Shown here: positions 13,010 to 33,261 of the stretch, piece after piece
How positions within the stretch are numbered: position 1 is the first letter of the stretch
Layout of the letters: every line of letters begins with the position of its first letter
Source: Cylicocyclus nassatus
Lineage: Eukaryota > Nematoda > Chromadorea > Rhabditida > Strongylidae
Assembly: GCA_958299035.1 (NCBI GenBank)
Contig: CATQJL010000316.1
Span: 50,155,585-50,219,584 of the forward strand
Direction of reading: 5' to 3'
Length of the DNA: 64,000 bases
Translations under genes and position numbers: made by a program
The notes under the pieces: model-generated
Database searches by the model: none
Told to the model about the DNA's origin: nothing
Seen by the model: only the letters and a program-made list of their open reading frames with translations

Positions 13010-13440
13010 TCAGACAAATCATCGAAAATTCCGCAGGATACGCAAAACTGCGACGGTTCCGCAGGATTTTGTTTAGTGCTGCGAAAGTAGAACCGTTGAA
13101 ATGGAAACTTCCGCAGAACTTTTTACAAAGCGCTGCGAAACTTCCGAAAAACGCCAGCTGTTTCGCAGCACATTGGCATGCCAGTACTTCCTCAGGTTTT
13201 GGATGTGTTGGCTCCTACGATGTTGCTTCACCAGCAGCTAGAGCGTATTGTTGCACATGTCATCCGTAGTTTAGAGGGTAGTAAGTGAGTCTTACAGTCA
13301 ATAGAACAAGGTTCAAATCCCGATCAGGTGTTCTGTTTCGCTGTTGCAGTTCGTATTCTGAACTTCCGCAGCTGACCCGGCGGAATTTTCCCGAACGTTC
13401 TGCGGAATTTATGGTAATCGGCTTCGATTTCCGCAACTTA
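13010..13440. repeat. TTCCGCAG-rich degenerate repeat, with tRNA-like promoter words
   Basis: Many variants of TTCCGCAG / GCGGAATTT occur, also at 40490-40575. Within it, TAGTTTAGAGG and GGTTCAAATCC (13267-13320) resemble pol III A and B boxes, but the flanking stems do not pair. Probably an old interspersed repeat; no gene. Confidence 0.4.
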
Positions 13441-13867
13441 CTCTTAACAAATAGTTACTTCAGGTACTATTTGAAAGTGCATAATTTCCTCTTGCAAGCG
13501 AAAATAAACAAGTGTAAATCGGTTGAGGAGGAAAGAAGTGACGAATTTTTGAACATGGTCCGAACAAACTTTCGTGCCAACCTTTATATAGTAGCATAGT
13601 TGGGCTTCCAACACAAACTTCTCTTCAAACTATTTAATAATTCTATAATTGATAGAAGAATTTACACCCTATTTTTTCTGTCATCAAAGTTTCCTTGCCA
13701 TATCACGTTTCCGAAACTAGTTGACCACCTTAGACACAAAAAATGAGCTCACTCACATATTTCACTATGTTGTGCCACACAGTTACTGTTACTCGACTTC
13801 AATATAACCCATCAGATTGTCGCTGATCGGCAAACAAATGAAGACAGCGAGTTTTTGACTGGAGCGA

Positions 13868-14065
13868 TTACTCGTCGTGGATGCGCTGAGTACACGCTGG
13901 CTGCTCGTTGGCTGCCAGCAGCCGCCGCAATGCCGCGCTCGAGTTCAATCCGCTTACGTCGCCCACCCATCCAGCCCGCCTGTTGACTTTTCTTCTTAGA
14001 ATTTGCCCGCGCGACGACGAGCGAGCATCCGCTTCCAATTGCGATAGTTTTTGATACATTGGCAC
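13868..14065 (-). CDS. Candidate first exon or small protein, 65 codons
   Basis: ATG at 14065 opens MPMYQKLSQLEADARSSSRG then QILRRKVNRRAGWVGD, where a strong GTAAGC donor follows. The frame also runs on to a TAA at 13868. It is GC-rich and basic. Either a first exon ending at that donor or a short ORF; no homology recognised. Confidence 0.28.
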   Translation of the reverse strand: MPMYQKLSQLEADARSSSRGQILRRKVNRRAGWVGDVSGLNSSAALRRLLAANEQPACTQRIHDE

Positions 14066-14522
14066 TTTACAAGCTTTGTAAACATGCGTATGGGAGCGCC
14101 CACACTAGGCTTGAGAAAGGACGCTTAACAGAGGTATTGTGACAAGCTCATAATCTCGTTTTCGATAAGCGCAAAAAACCACCGATTCTCGAGCAAACTT
14201 GCTGTTTTTTGGCCTTTTCTAAGGCTTCAGCGCTTAAGGGTTTTGAAGGGTATTAAATTTTCTGATTGAAAATGTCGGAAAATCAAAACCGCTCAGTTGT
14301 GCTATGTGCGTTGGAAGCGATGATTTGCAAATCGTATTCACTGACACAAAATATCGTGAAATCGAGAAATCCTTCCGCTCCTGATCTTTTGCCGGGTAAT
14401 CGGAGTCATTCCACCAAGCTGCGCCACCATTGCTCTGAGACTTGACATTTGACTTCATTTTTGAGTAGTAGTTTTCTGAGCGGCTCGCTTAAAAAATTGA
14501 AAAAGGTGCGTCATCGTGAAAT

Positions 14523-15909
14523 GGGGGGCGGACGTTAGGTACCCAGCCATTAATGGTATACAATAAGCCACGCCCCTTGTTGCTTTAGCAGTGGGTACCT
14601 AACGATACACCGAATCCCAGCTGCTAGAACAGCGCACTCTAGCTCACCGAATCGCTTGCGACCCACAGAAGACAGTTTAGGGAAATTTTAAAAAATTTCG
14701 CAAGTGAAAGCGCAAGTTGTGCACATCGTTTTTTCTGCTGCTTCTTTTTCAATCAATTTTAGAAGCAAATTTTGAATGCAGCAAATCAAACTTGAAATCA
14801 ATGAAAGTTGTTAAGAGGGGGTAAATCTTTTATGAGCACTTCGTATAGTTTTGCAAAAAAATTTGTGATAATCTGATCGGAAAGATAATGTCGGCGTGAA
14901 TTCTGTAAAATTTTCCGGCAAACCAAAATTTCAATGAAGCAAAGCGCATTATCGGAGATGCCCCTTGCTAATAAGTTGCACGGATATTCTTATGCCAAAA
15001 ACTGCCTTAAATATAATTTTAACAACAAGACGTGGAAATTGATTGAAGAAGAGTTTTGGAAAAAAACTTGCCATCAGGCAATTGGAACTTTATGGGAAAT
15101 ATGTGACCTCTTAGTCTGTTAGGTCATCAGCTGTGATTCAATCAATGAAAATTTAGCACCAAATGGCTATATCCAAATTTTGGATGATTGTATGCCGTTA
15201 GAATGAAACAGGGAAAAGCAAAAAACTATTGAGAGTAACCACTGTCAAGATACAAAAAACTTCATGATCTAGGTTGCTTAAACTGATTACATATTTTGGT
15301 TGTGAGAAAAGAGAATGAGTATGAAACAACCGCAAAATGAAACTCCAAAAGCTTGAAAAATTTTTGCTTATCGATCAGAATTGTCTCAATAATTCCGTTT
15401 TCCACAGCAATGGCCGAAGCAAATAGCCTCAGTAATCTTGATATAATGTAGTACACAGTTTATTAACGCAGAAGAATTACTGCCCTTAATTTCACACCTC
15501 CGAGCGTTAGAGTGGTCACTTTCACACTTGATCTTTAATAAGTTTATACATGCATATATATATTTTCAAAAAAATTCATCTGCTTTTGCTCGCTATTGGT
15601 TGTTTATTTATAACATGTTATCAAATCGGTGATTTTGGACCAAAGGTCAGTAGTTACCAGCAAATTTTGCTCAAAAATTTGCATAAAACCTAAAAAATGC
15701 CTTTACTTTTTTAATCTTTTACTCACTTTAAAATTGGTAAGCAGGAAGCGCCAGCGCTTTAGCGAGCTAGTTGAGCTGTTCTAGCAGCTAGGATTCGGTG
15801 TACGTTAGGTACCCGCTATCAAAGCAACCAGGGGGCGTGGCTTAGTGTGTACCAGTAATGGCTGGGTACCTAACGCCCACACCGGCTGGGTACCTAACGC
15901 CACGCACCC
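14523..15909. mobile_element. 1.39-kb MULE-like element with 9-bp target duplication
   Basis: TCGTGAAAT lies at 14514-14522 and 15910-15918. The inverted ends begin GGGGGGCGGACGTTAGGTAC and GGGTGCGTGGCGTTAGGTAC and run for about 130 bp; the right end has an extra copy of GGCTGGGTACCTAACGCC. A 62-codon frame inside (14934-15122) is not recognised as a transposase. Confidence 0.75.
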
Positions 15910-16754
15910 TCGTGAAATTTGTGTACTTTTGTCTCACAATTTCGCCTATGTTACTGAAGGTCTCCCTCCCAGAAATTCTACAATTGGACAGACCAGCATT
16001 TGAGGTTTGGAGTCGATGTAGCGATAATAAGGCATGTTACAAAAATGTCTCAAATTACCTACGAATACAACCGTAATTCTCCTCAAGACGTTATAGAGAA
16101 ACATGCCAGAGTTCAAGAGTTCTAGTCCTTCACAGATGTTAGTTCCGATGTCACTAAAGTCGTACAAAACCTAATCTCTAGATCTTGTGATACAAGAGTG
16201 ATACTTACCTAGTCATTCGACAGCTTCAAGTAAATATTGCGGCAGCCCTGAGAACTTGAATGAGAAAAGAAAAACCGCCAACAAAACCGCCTGGGACAAA
16301 ATTGTAGAAAGATATTGCAATAGCCGACGTCAAGTTAGAGGATCCATCTGGATTTTGATAGCACGGAATAGAGGTCAGGTTTTGCTGTCAGGGCTATCAT
16401 AGCAGTGGAAAAAGAGTATCACATCATTAGCTGTAAAGGTTTGAGTATAACAAATTTTAGCTTAAAATTCGCTGTAAATGAGTTGTAAAATTTTTTGCAA
16501 GTTAATTCGATATCTTCTCGGCGAGGACGGCTGATTAACCATCCGAAAAGAGATGAAAGCACTCGTGATAGCACAGCTTTATTTATCAGAATCATGCGTT
16601 TGTACATTCACAGAACAATCCGATTCAACATGTGAAGATTAGCGGTATTATCTTCACCTATGTGAAATAGAAAGTTCATACGGTAAAGAAGCAGAGATGT
16701 GGTGAAAAGTGCAACTCATATTATGCTCGTATATTCACAATTTGACGACAGTGT

Positions 16755-17090
16755 CCCGACAAAATTCGTTTTTCATTTTGGCCTTCAGCAGCCTTCTCGC
16801 CATGAAGAGCCCATATCTAGGCTTCTCAGCGCATGAAAATGGCGAAAATAAGCTTTTCTTCCGGCTTTCCAGATCCGCATTCAGTGGAAAATGCATGTAA
16901 GTGGGCGGAGTCCGAAACGAGGGAGGTGGGCCGCGAAAGATCCTGCGTATTTTACCGAATGCGTACTTGAAAGCTTGGAAAAAAGCTCATTTTCTCCATT
17001 TTCATTCGCTGAAGTTCCCAGATATGGGTTCCTCATGGCGAGAGTACTCCAAATAGGCAAAAAATTGAACAGCGAAATCTTGCCGAAACG
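16755..17090. mobile_element. Foldback MITE, about 335 bp
   Basis: Arms of about 130 bp match inverted: CTCGCCATGAAGAGCCCATA against its complement near 17017-17043, and GCATGAAAATGGCGAAAATA against 16990-17010. Exact ends and target duplication not determined. Confidence 0.6.
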
Positions 17091-17505
17091 CTGCCTATAA
17101 GGTGCTTTCAGCTCAGTCACCCTTCAGCGTGGTTGATACACAACGGCAGTTGACTACTGCTGCATAATATGGTATGTTTTTTTTCTGCAGAACTTTCAGA
17201 TCAAACAGTCGTAAAGACATTCTAACAACTCTTACGCAAATGTGTAGACATTTCTACGGCGCACATAAAACTACGAGGCAACATATCATGCTTGACTTCG
17301 CCAATTCAGCGGCTAAATCGGTGAAACACGGAATGCCCGTGCAGGGCAAACACAAACACGCAGCCGCCAGCAAAAACGGCCTCGATCAACAGAGCAAACA
17401 CACTTGCGCTTCTCGACGCATGCGTTTATGTACAATTGTGGTGAAGAATTCAAAAGCAGTAGACGACGAGGACCCGACGGGCCCATTCGAGTCTCGCTGC
17501 TAGCA

Positions 17506-24532
<7,027 letters not shown>

Positions 24533-24535
24533 CAA

Positions 24536-26447
24536 CTGAAAACTTGCAAGGAAATTTGGCAATGGTGGTGGCTTAGCGAAGGGAAGATGAGCTGCTCAGA
24601 GCAAGTAGCGATACAGTAATGGCTTTGGAGCAGATTCGTTACCATAATCGCAACATGGCTCATCTCGCCCCACCCACCAGTAAAGCGCCAATCAAGGTCC
24701 GACGCCACGCCTCTGCTGCTCTTCGTTCAGGTCGAGCATCTTGGTCCTTTTCCTACGTGGTCACTCTATGTGCATCGGAGAATGCTGTGAAGAAGTGAAG
24801 AGCACAAATGCTTTGCGCAGATACATTGATACATCGTTGCATCCATCCAAGTCCTATTGAAAGATTGGTAGTTTCTGCTTATAGTTAACACACAGGTTTG
24901 AATGTTTGATTTTCGAAAATCCTGGTATACATATAAAAGAAACGCTAGAGAACAAATTATAGGTAAGCTCTCGAAGCTCATTTTTCTGCAACAACACAAG
25001 GTTCAAAGTTTTGTAAAGGAGCAAAGTCGAAGATGTTATTGAGTTTACGGATGCCAATGTTGAAGGCTAAGAAAATATCGGTTTTAAAGCTTGAATCGGT
25101 ATCATATGCGAACGTTGATTACTGCTACATTACAAAAATCGCTGTTCAGACCTGAGTTAAATTAATAAAGATTATGATTTTCTCCCAATAATTAATTCTT
25201 CTAGAAGAGAGGTTAAGATTGTCGGTCTTTGACATGTCCTATGATCTCATATATAAAAGTCCATGAAAAGCTTATATTTGTAGATCCGACCTTATGTGAT
25301 TTTCAAAAACTGTTAGTGAATAACTTGCTGTATTTTCAAAACCCGTAATGAGCCATTATTTTTAGATACCGGAAGATGTGCTAAGTCTACTACATGAAAA
25401 GAACTGGAGACTAGTGGGAGCGTTGCGAAGTGTTAAGGAGGAAAACTAAGCGTACGAAAAATTAGATTCACTTCAGTATGCCTCATACCACTAAAAGAGC
25501 CCTAATGTGGAATACTTTGTGTTTTTGCAGTCTTGTAAAAACTACAATGTCTTAATTTTTGCAAAACTGCAGACAATTCCATTTTTTTCAGCGAAACTCT
25601 GAGCTTCAGGTCTGTCTGGGAGATTTTTAAGTAGACATTTGGTTAAGGTGATACAAGTGCTTCATAATTTTGTGAAAAATTCAGTCGTGCATAGTGTCAT
25701 CTCTCTGCAAAATCCCCGAACTGAACTTAGGAGGGGTATAATACTTGATGTTACCAAATTTGGGTTCACGCTCTACCAAACTAAATCATGTTTATGGTGC
25801 CTAAAAGCATTGTACACAGAAAAGGATCTATCAAAAGGACATCATTTATTGCCGCTTAGGGGGTGGTCGAACAGTAAAAATTGCACTTGAAAATTTTGTT
25901 TCCTCATTTCTAGACATATAATCTTTCAACCTTCACAAGTCTAGAGGACTCTAAGGTTGCTAACAGAGCACATGAATGACATACCGTAGGCAAAAGCTAA
26001 ATGTTTTGCTTGTCGATGACACTTGGCTGTTAATTGCCTCCCGGCGGCAAATAAGCATATAATCTACGGATATCCTAAAGGGTCAGCACTTCAAGAGACG
26101 ATTCAATCACACAGAGCGTATGTTATTCTGCATTGATGACGAGATAGAATCCAGAAGTGTCCATGCTTATCTGACATTCAATTCAAGCGGCATACGACTT
26201 CATAGAAAATGTCAATGACTCGGAAATAGGGTTTGTGAATGCACGAAACTCCTTCCTTACGATGAGAAATACATAACAGGCTTAGTTATATTTTACTTGT
26301 TTGGTATGCGAGCCAAAAGCTAGTTATGACAAACAAATTCCTATAGTTCTGTGAAATCTCGATATTTTACCACCTGTGGCTTCAGTTAATAATGGAATAC
26401 GTAAAAAAGACCGAGGCACATATGTAAACACAATTCTGGAGTAATAT
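24536..26447. other. Upstream flank of the DM gene, no other gene seen
   Basis: The first 200 bases are moderately GC-rich and may hold the DM-gene promoter. The rest is AT-rich without supported frames. Confidence 0.5.
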
Positions 26448-26449
26448 TA

Positions 26450-27195
26450 GGTTGGTGCAAAAGTAATGCGCATATTGTGAGATCTCAATTTTACGTGCTA
26501 TAACTTTCTAACAAATCTGCATATTCCGCGATAAAGACCATCATAGGCAGGAAACCTTTCGCAACAGCGCACACCCTCCTATACTAGGGCTTGGACGAAA
26601 AAAGTTTGCAAGAAGAAAAAGAATTGAAAAGCAAAATGTCACCTTTTTCAACTTTTTTTTCATAGGCCACAAAGCCCGAATCATGGATTTTTTCAGAATT
26701 TTCTGCATACCGAACAGCAACATTTTTGGAAATAACTGCCAGAAGGAGTCCCCATCCTTGCGCTTACAGAAATGTGAGAAGTTTGGCAACTGCTTCCGCT
26801 ACTACAAATCCATTAACCATAGAAACGAATGCAACGACTATCCATGTCGAGGTGTCGATATCTCAGCTTAGATGATCCCAGAAAATATACTCAAGCGTGC
26901 ATAATGTAGACAATTTCCAAGACATACAGAATCTAAAGTTTTGGAAGAATGCCTTCATCCGCGCTCGAATTTTGGCCAGAAAAGTAAATGCAATGAAATC
27001 CTGTTTTTGAGTGCGGTTGTGTGAAGCTTTGGAAATTTTTAACGAACGAAGCTAAAAGCCCGTTTTAACCAACATGGATAACATAAAAAGAGCTTTTTGA
27101 TAGTGTGCTAAATTTTCTCCCGAAGAAAAAAGCTGATGGAAAAAGTTTTCTGAAACAAGGGTAAGAAAACGCGCATTACTTTTGCACCATCCTGA
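26450..27195. mobile_element. Non-autonomous mariner element with hookworm-type ends
   Basis: Left end GGTTGGTGCAAAAGTAATGC after TA (26448-26449); right end is its imperfect complement before TA (27196-27197). 746 bp. These ends are of the irritans-like type known from Ancylostoma mariners. I see no transposase remnant, so it depends on enzyme from elsewhere. Confidence 0.8.
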
Positions 27196-27197
27196 TA

Positions 27198-28614
27198 GTT
27201 TTTAAAAATTGATCATATTCTTAGAGTTTGACGTTTTTATGCCTTTTCACTGTATCTCAATCGCGCAACTGATTTGATAACTACCATCCCTTACTTCTGC
27301 TATCACTGTTAATAGAAGAAGTGGCCCCTCTTGCTTGCTCGATATTTTTCGAAACAAGCACACAATTTTTTTAGAAACGACGATTGAAGGTAAGTTTGAA
27401 TAAAAATTGTGACCTTTGCATTTACTAATGTTATCGCCCTCATGGTGACGTCAAGTTCGGAACAACTTCGCAAGGGTTATTTTCTTAGAGAACGTTGATG
27501 TAAAATAAACAAAGAACAATCTTATTCTTTGTTTAATGACCTCTTTGACTTTTGCGATGGTACTTTTAGCAAAGAAATTCGACAAAGACGACAAAAGATA
27601 ATATGTCATTGGGCAACACATAGTTAGAGCTCCAAGGAGTTTGATAAAGAAGATCAAGAGGATGACGTGTTTTAACAGCCATATTGAGTACAAGAACTCA
27701 CGGTAAGATTCTTACGAAACATTACTGTGAGTCCTTTTTACTGTTAATTTTACTTTTAACCCCTTCTTGTCATAGCGAATCTTCGCTGCTATAGTAACTG
27801 AATGGAGTGCTATAAATGTGCTAGTCTCCCACTCTTGTCACTCGCCATGCTCTAAGCGGCCAGAAGTCTTCTTCTCGTGATTTTGTGTTTTAATCAAAAG
27901 TTTTAACATTTTTTCATCAATTAGCATGTGAAACTGGGGATAGTACAAAACTGAAGTGATGTACTTGCACGTTCACTTCCTCTCTCCTTGAAAGTTCCTT
28001 GAAAGCTTTTTGAGGTACCGATTGAAGGCTGAAACACTATTTTCAACCGGGATTATATAGATTCTATTTTACTGCTTTATGTACATAAAAAATAAGGAAG
28101 CTAAATGAATATCAAGTCTAAAACAAAGGATGAGAATATCAAATTGGTGCAATAAGAAAATTGGGTAGCATCTAGCAGATTGTCTATTCAATTCCAATAA
28201 TTGTATGCATATCCTAGACCATTTGTAAAGGAATCATTTTAATCAAAAATTATCCATTGAAGCTGCAAGTTATTTCGGAATTCTTTCTTTGCGCCTCCTT
28301 TGCATATTCGTCTTGGCTCCCGGCTCTATATTCGAGAAACCCGTTCGAAAGTGTAAGAGCAACCCCTGTCCATTGTCACTTCTGAACCGAAACTTTAGTT
28401 GGAAAAATCAGAATTTCCACACAATTAGTGAATATTAGTTTGAGAATAAGATGCACACAGAGCACATCATTCTAGAATTCTCTTCGCAATTTCTGTAACC
28501 AAAACGGCAAAACGACACTTGGACGTTGCTGCAGATGTGGCGGGAGGAATGTCTTAAAAATGAAAGTTTGCATGATTTGCATAGATTTTGATCATATCAC
28601 AACGAAAAAAATCA
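27198..28614. other. No supported gene
   Basis: AT-rich without repeats that I can delimit. Confidence 0.55.
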
Positions 28615-28868
28615 ATTCAGAAATAAGAAACCGAATTACCAAATTTTTCTTATCAGTCAATTGATAACTTTGGAGAAAGCTGCCAGAAGTATCCTCTGAA
28701 TAAATCATTCCATGATGCACGCTTTTCAGCACAAGATCCTTCAACTGCGATATGTAACCAAGATTGCTCAGTTCTACTATAAACTTTTCATCAATATTTT
28801 TACTCTCAGTATAAGTTTGTAGCAGAAAGTAAGCGTAGTTGGCGTTTCTATGATCTAACACTGAGACA
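28615..28868 (-). CDS. Candidate exon, function unknown
   Basis: Open for about 85 codons and ending near a G|GTAATT donor. The translation contains NANYAYFLLQTYTESKNIDE, FIVELSNLGYISQLKDLVLK and SVHHGMIYSEDTSGSFLQ, which looks like folded protein. The open frame extends upstream to about 28920. No homology recognised. Confidence 0.25.
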
Positions 28869-28920
28869 CTGTTTTTGACTTGAGTTTCTAGAACAGTTGT
28901 TCTCCCACAAGGAGCTCAAA

Positions 28921-30655
28921 AGCGAGCGGAAGTGTTATCCGTAACCAGCATGTCATAGTACCACTCTTGACACATATTAGGGCGAATCCTTTGACAAAAG
29001 ACATTGAGTCAACATTGCGAACAGTGATATACGCTAATGAAGAGCATATCGCACACACTCACGATGACCCAGCGACGATGGCGTAAGTGGATCTTCGAGC
29101 TGCGAGTACTTTGAGGGGCTCAAACTGGACTTTTTAGGGCTTTGAGTCGGAAAGATGTCATATTTATCTACTCACAAAGTCAATGTGTTCGTAGAAGGAA
29201 TATATGTGCCCGTAGAGGAGTAGTTATCTTCGCATCCCTACCGGAAAGCGGTCGGTCTCGTAAACCTGCTTTGACCATTCGGCGACCAGCCGGCTGGCTG
29301 AAGGGGGCTTGTCTTCCATCTGCTGCTTCAACTAACACATCGTGTCACACCGTTTCACCTTGTCATTCGCTTTTCACCTCATCGATTTCGGAAGTTTTTC
29401 TTTGAAGTCAACAGCAAGATTAGCTGCTTTTTCTGAGAAAGATCGAGTAGAAATCAATGGCAGTAAAGATAGGTGAGAAGTTTTTAACTAAAGAATCGGA
29501 AAATGTGCATTGTTTGCTGCCCAGTCTGCCCAGTTCCTACAGATATGAATGCGCAAGGTTGGATAGAAATAGTTGCTGAAATCTTCCTAGAGCGCAAATG
29601 CAGCAGCGAAGTGCGGATATCTTCTATCTTAGAGTATTTATCGCCTAAAGTGCTCCGCTAATTATCACTGCCCCATTTAAACACTAGGAAGATTTTAGCA
29701 ACTATTTTTATACTTTTTTGAAAATCGGGCGGAGATCGGTAGCACTAACAACTCAGTCGAGAAAATCTCATTGGACTTCGTCAAATTATACTTTGTTTGC
29801 TTAATAATGTACCCATACATACGCTAGATAAATTGCCAAATCCCTATTGTAACATTTACAGTAGGAATGTCACAAACCCATAAGCTCAAAATAATAATTT
29901 CACAATTACTTCATCTGCTAGGCTTTCGTCATCAACTAATCATTATGTGCAGTGATAAAATTGCTCTTTGAGTTGACTGCAGTACAAAAATTTCTAGCAG
30001 TCTTTGCTACTAGTAATTTCTCAGGCTTTCACTCAGAGGATAAGGTAAAGAAGTGGTGCAGACATCAAACTAATTCTTAGTTTATTTCTGAAGATCTTTC
30101 CAACGAAGACTTTGATAAGACATTTTTGTCTCTATACATCATAACAAAGTGGCAAATACTCCAAACAGAATCTGAATCTTATTATCTCTCCGCTTTTTGT
30201 ACTCCATTGAGGAACTGGGCTTGTGAAGAGACTTATCCTTCTCGTAAATCTGCTTTACCTCCTCTACACTTCTTCTTTCAATGCAAAATCGTCTTTTAAC
30301 GACTTCTTTGAGCGATTCACGATCAGCCGGTATGCGATGTGTACATCTACGTGTGGCTGTTATATCTCTCTCACTCGGCTGTCAACTTGTCGAATCCGGA
30401 CGACACGTTCGCATGGAAGTAACCAGAACGCGGGGCCAGAACGGAAACCCGTTCAGAAATAGTGCGGCCAGATCGGAGGGGACCCGGAACGGGTGCTAGG
30501 GACGACGATCAGACGCGCGACCGGTACGGAGGCGCAGACACGGCACGGGCGAGGAGAGTGCGGGCGAACGAGGAGGGCCGACCGGCCACGGGCAGCCCGT
30601 CGCCTCTAACCGGAATCGTCCCAGGTCAGACTAGCAACGCTCTGCCTCTTCCGAC
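28921..30655. other. No supported gene; GC-rich block at the right
   Basis: 29230-29390 and 30300-30655 are GC-richer. Long plus frames at 30281-30746 have no homology I know and may reflect composition or a 5' exon or promoter. Confidence 0.45.
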
Positions 30656-30856
30656 TTATACGGAAAATCGATCGTTCCGTGCCGATTCCGCTCTGCGAAT
30701 CCGTCCACGTTCCTTCGCGAAGCAACCGAAACCCGTCGCTCTCTGAAACTGAAGCCGCTGCGGGCTGCTCAGCTGTTTGATCCCAGTTATCACATCCCTT
30801 CGTCTTTTTGTCGATCGCAAATCCTCGCTTTCGCTTTTTTCGTCACTCACTCTACG
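30656..30856 (-). CDS. Candidate exon, charged, function unknown
   Basis: Begins after AAAATTTCAG and runs 66 codons to TAA. Reads RRVSDEKSESEDLRSTKRRR, DVITGIKQLSSPQRLQFQ and KERGRIRRAESARNDRF. Part of a GC-rich block (30400-30860). A donor GTATAAG overlaps the end, so it may be internal. Frames on the plus strand are also open here. Confidence 0.3.
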   Translation of the reverse strand, partial: RRVSDEKSESEDLRSTKRRRDVITGIKQLSSPQRLQFQRATGFGCFAKERGRIRRAESARNDRFSV

Positions 30857-31492
30857 CTGAAATTTTGATTGCCATACCATACAATTACCCCACATTGCCT
30901 TGCTATCTCCTTGCTATGGAAGAAATATTAGCTTGGGTAGAAAATATTTTCGTTTCCGCATTAAATCTCTGTAAAAACTTTCCTTGTTTTATCTAAAATT
31001 TTTGAGAATAAGTAGTTCAAAGCCTCTACTAGCTCATATCAGCTACTCAGAATCTTCTACTAACAGTAATTGCCCCAATATGGCTATATTCATGAAACTC
31101 CGTTCTTTGACTTTCTAAACGTCGTTTTCATGCAGTAACGGATGTAGGGATGAGTAAAATACTATCTGTACAGACAAGTTTTCTCTATTTAGCGAATAAC
31201 AATAGAAATTGTGACCTGCCATGTTAAAATTTTTCAATCAAAAGCAAAATTTTCTCACATTTGCACCATTTAGCGTATCTTACTTTTTTGCCCGTTTTCT
31301 TCACAATGAAATGATTTTAACTCAAAGGGATATTTACATTTCGCTTCTCATTGGTCTGCTCCTTACAAAGATTTTAAACACTAGACAAAAATTTGTCTAT
31401 AACAATCGTAGTAGCCTCAAAGCGACCGAAATTATTAGCTAATCAAATATCATCCCTAGTTGTGCAACCACTTTGGTTTTGCATTACTCCAG

Positions 31493-31635
31493 TGGCCGTA
31501 TTCATCAACGAAAACCCAGTGGGTTCCGGAACCCAGTTTAGTGCTTTTGATGAATATCGATGTAGAATCGATATTCATCAAAACCACTAAATGGGTTTCG
31601 GAACCCACTGGGTTGTTCGTTGATGAATACGGCCA
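31493..31635. mobile_element. 143-bp perfect-type palindromic MITE
   Basis: TGGCCGTATTCATCAACGAA reads to its own complement at 31616-31635, with a near-perfect stem of about 65 bp over a short loop at ATCGATGTAGAATCGAT. CAG flanks both sides. Confidence 0.7.
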
Positions 31636-32754
31636 CAGATGCCGTCTGCAACGGTCGCAGGGTGATCTATTCGCTTTCCAACATATAGATTTTGGTAGAT
31701 TCTCCCATTCCGTCTTATTTTCACGAATGCATCCACTTTTTCAGTTGCGAGAGGTTTGATGGAGCATTGTAGTTCTAGAAGGAAAGAATGACGCCAGATG
31801 TGAGGACCCTGTGATGGATTGGCGTTTTTTTGGCCAAAATGTTTTTTCAATGCTTGCTCTGATTTTTTATATCTTGCAGATACATATATTGACTTCTTCC
31901 TTTTTTTTGAACAAATGCTAGCTCCAGTAATATACAAAGATTCAGAATTTGATATTTTTCTAACGATGCAACTTTTTGTTTGGAACCCAACATGTATCTG
32001 AGTGAGACAAGTAACATTGAGGATAAGAAGATGAAGATAAACTTATCTATGCGTGTCGAAAAATTTTTGCTTTACCTTATGAAATAATAGTGAAGGAAAA
32101 CAATTAATGCAAATGACAGTCATATACATACTACTATTCATCGTATTCCGCACAGATTCATTATTGACGGTAAAGGCAATAAGACAGGAAAATTGCGATA
32201 CAGAAAATGTTGAAACTAACAGTCACCGTCACTCTGAAACTTTTTTTTTCACTTTTGGGTGTATGATAGTCTGATGGAAAATTGCAAAATGGCAAATTTG
32301 TGACTTGTCATTTTGATAGAACAATGGAGATACCGAAGAATGGCTTGACGAGTCGTAAATGAAAATTCAAACTCTCCAAGTGATGCTCTACTTTTCAAGC
32401 AAGAAAGTTGCTTCATCCAATGCGTCCAATTGTAGAAAAAACAGGCGAAAGTTTTGGAAAAAGCAACCATCTTCATACTTTCTTGTACCCCAAATTCTAC
32501 GTTTGAAGAATTTTATTTGTAATTTGCGACAGATGAAGCTACTAACTAAATTTACCTGTTAGTTTGTTGACTCTATCCTGAACAATAGCTTTTTTTCTTT
32601 TTTTCTACATTTTTCGACGCTGTGAATCCACAGAAACCGATATTCGGTGAAGTATTAGTAGGAGCTTATTCTGATAAAGTCTATGTGTTTACTATTTCAC
32701 TAACCCAAATCTTGTGCAACTCTGCTGATTTGTTCTGACCGCGGCTGCATATTA

Positions 32755-33259
32755 GGTGTCTCATAATTTTTTACCGTTTTTACTGCAACCGCCGTCTTTT
32801 TGTATCTTTCCTTTATCTGACGTGGTTTGAGTAATCATTCGACAGGGCAAAGCAAGCTCTACAAAATGTCTATCAAAAGTCTGCCCAAATCATATCGCAC
32901 GTGAACTTTTGAACTGAAATCTGATAGTAGTCAAAATGTACTTTTCTTTCAATCGTATCTCCGACCCAAAATATCAAAAAAATTCCCCATTCATCCTAGC
33001 ATATGTTTGACACCGCGTATTCAACTGTACACTTTTCGAAATTTTTTCATGGCTGGAAATAAAGAAAAAAATGAATGAGGCAAAATGGCAAACTCCGCCT
33101 CTAGACGTTCTGAGATCCTCCCATGCATGTGATCATATAACTCATACATACAAAAGTAATAGTACATAAAAATCATGTATTTGGATCTTTTGTAGGTGCT
33201 CCATTTTTCGAGAAATGCTAATGTTTGGGGTAAAAACGGTAAAAAATTTTGAGTCACCC
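32755..33259. mobile_element. Non-autonomous mariner-like element, 505 bp
   Basis: Left end GGTGTCTCATAATTTTTTAC after TA; right end is the complement before TA (33260-33261). It contains AGCAAGCTCTACAAAATG, also found inside the elements at 46945 and 48138, so these form a family. Confidence 0.78.
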
Positions 33260-33261
33260 TA

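Noticed and set aside
13267..13330. Possible tRNA gene
   Set aside because: A- and B-box words are present but T and acceptor stems do not pair.
17174..17503. 109-codon plus frame
   Set aside because: Directly downstream of the DM gene end; no motif and likely chance or 3' UTR shadow.
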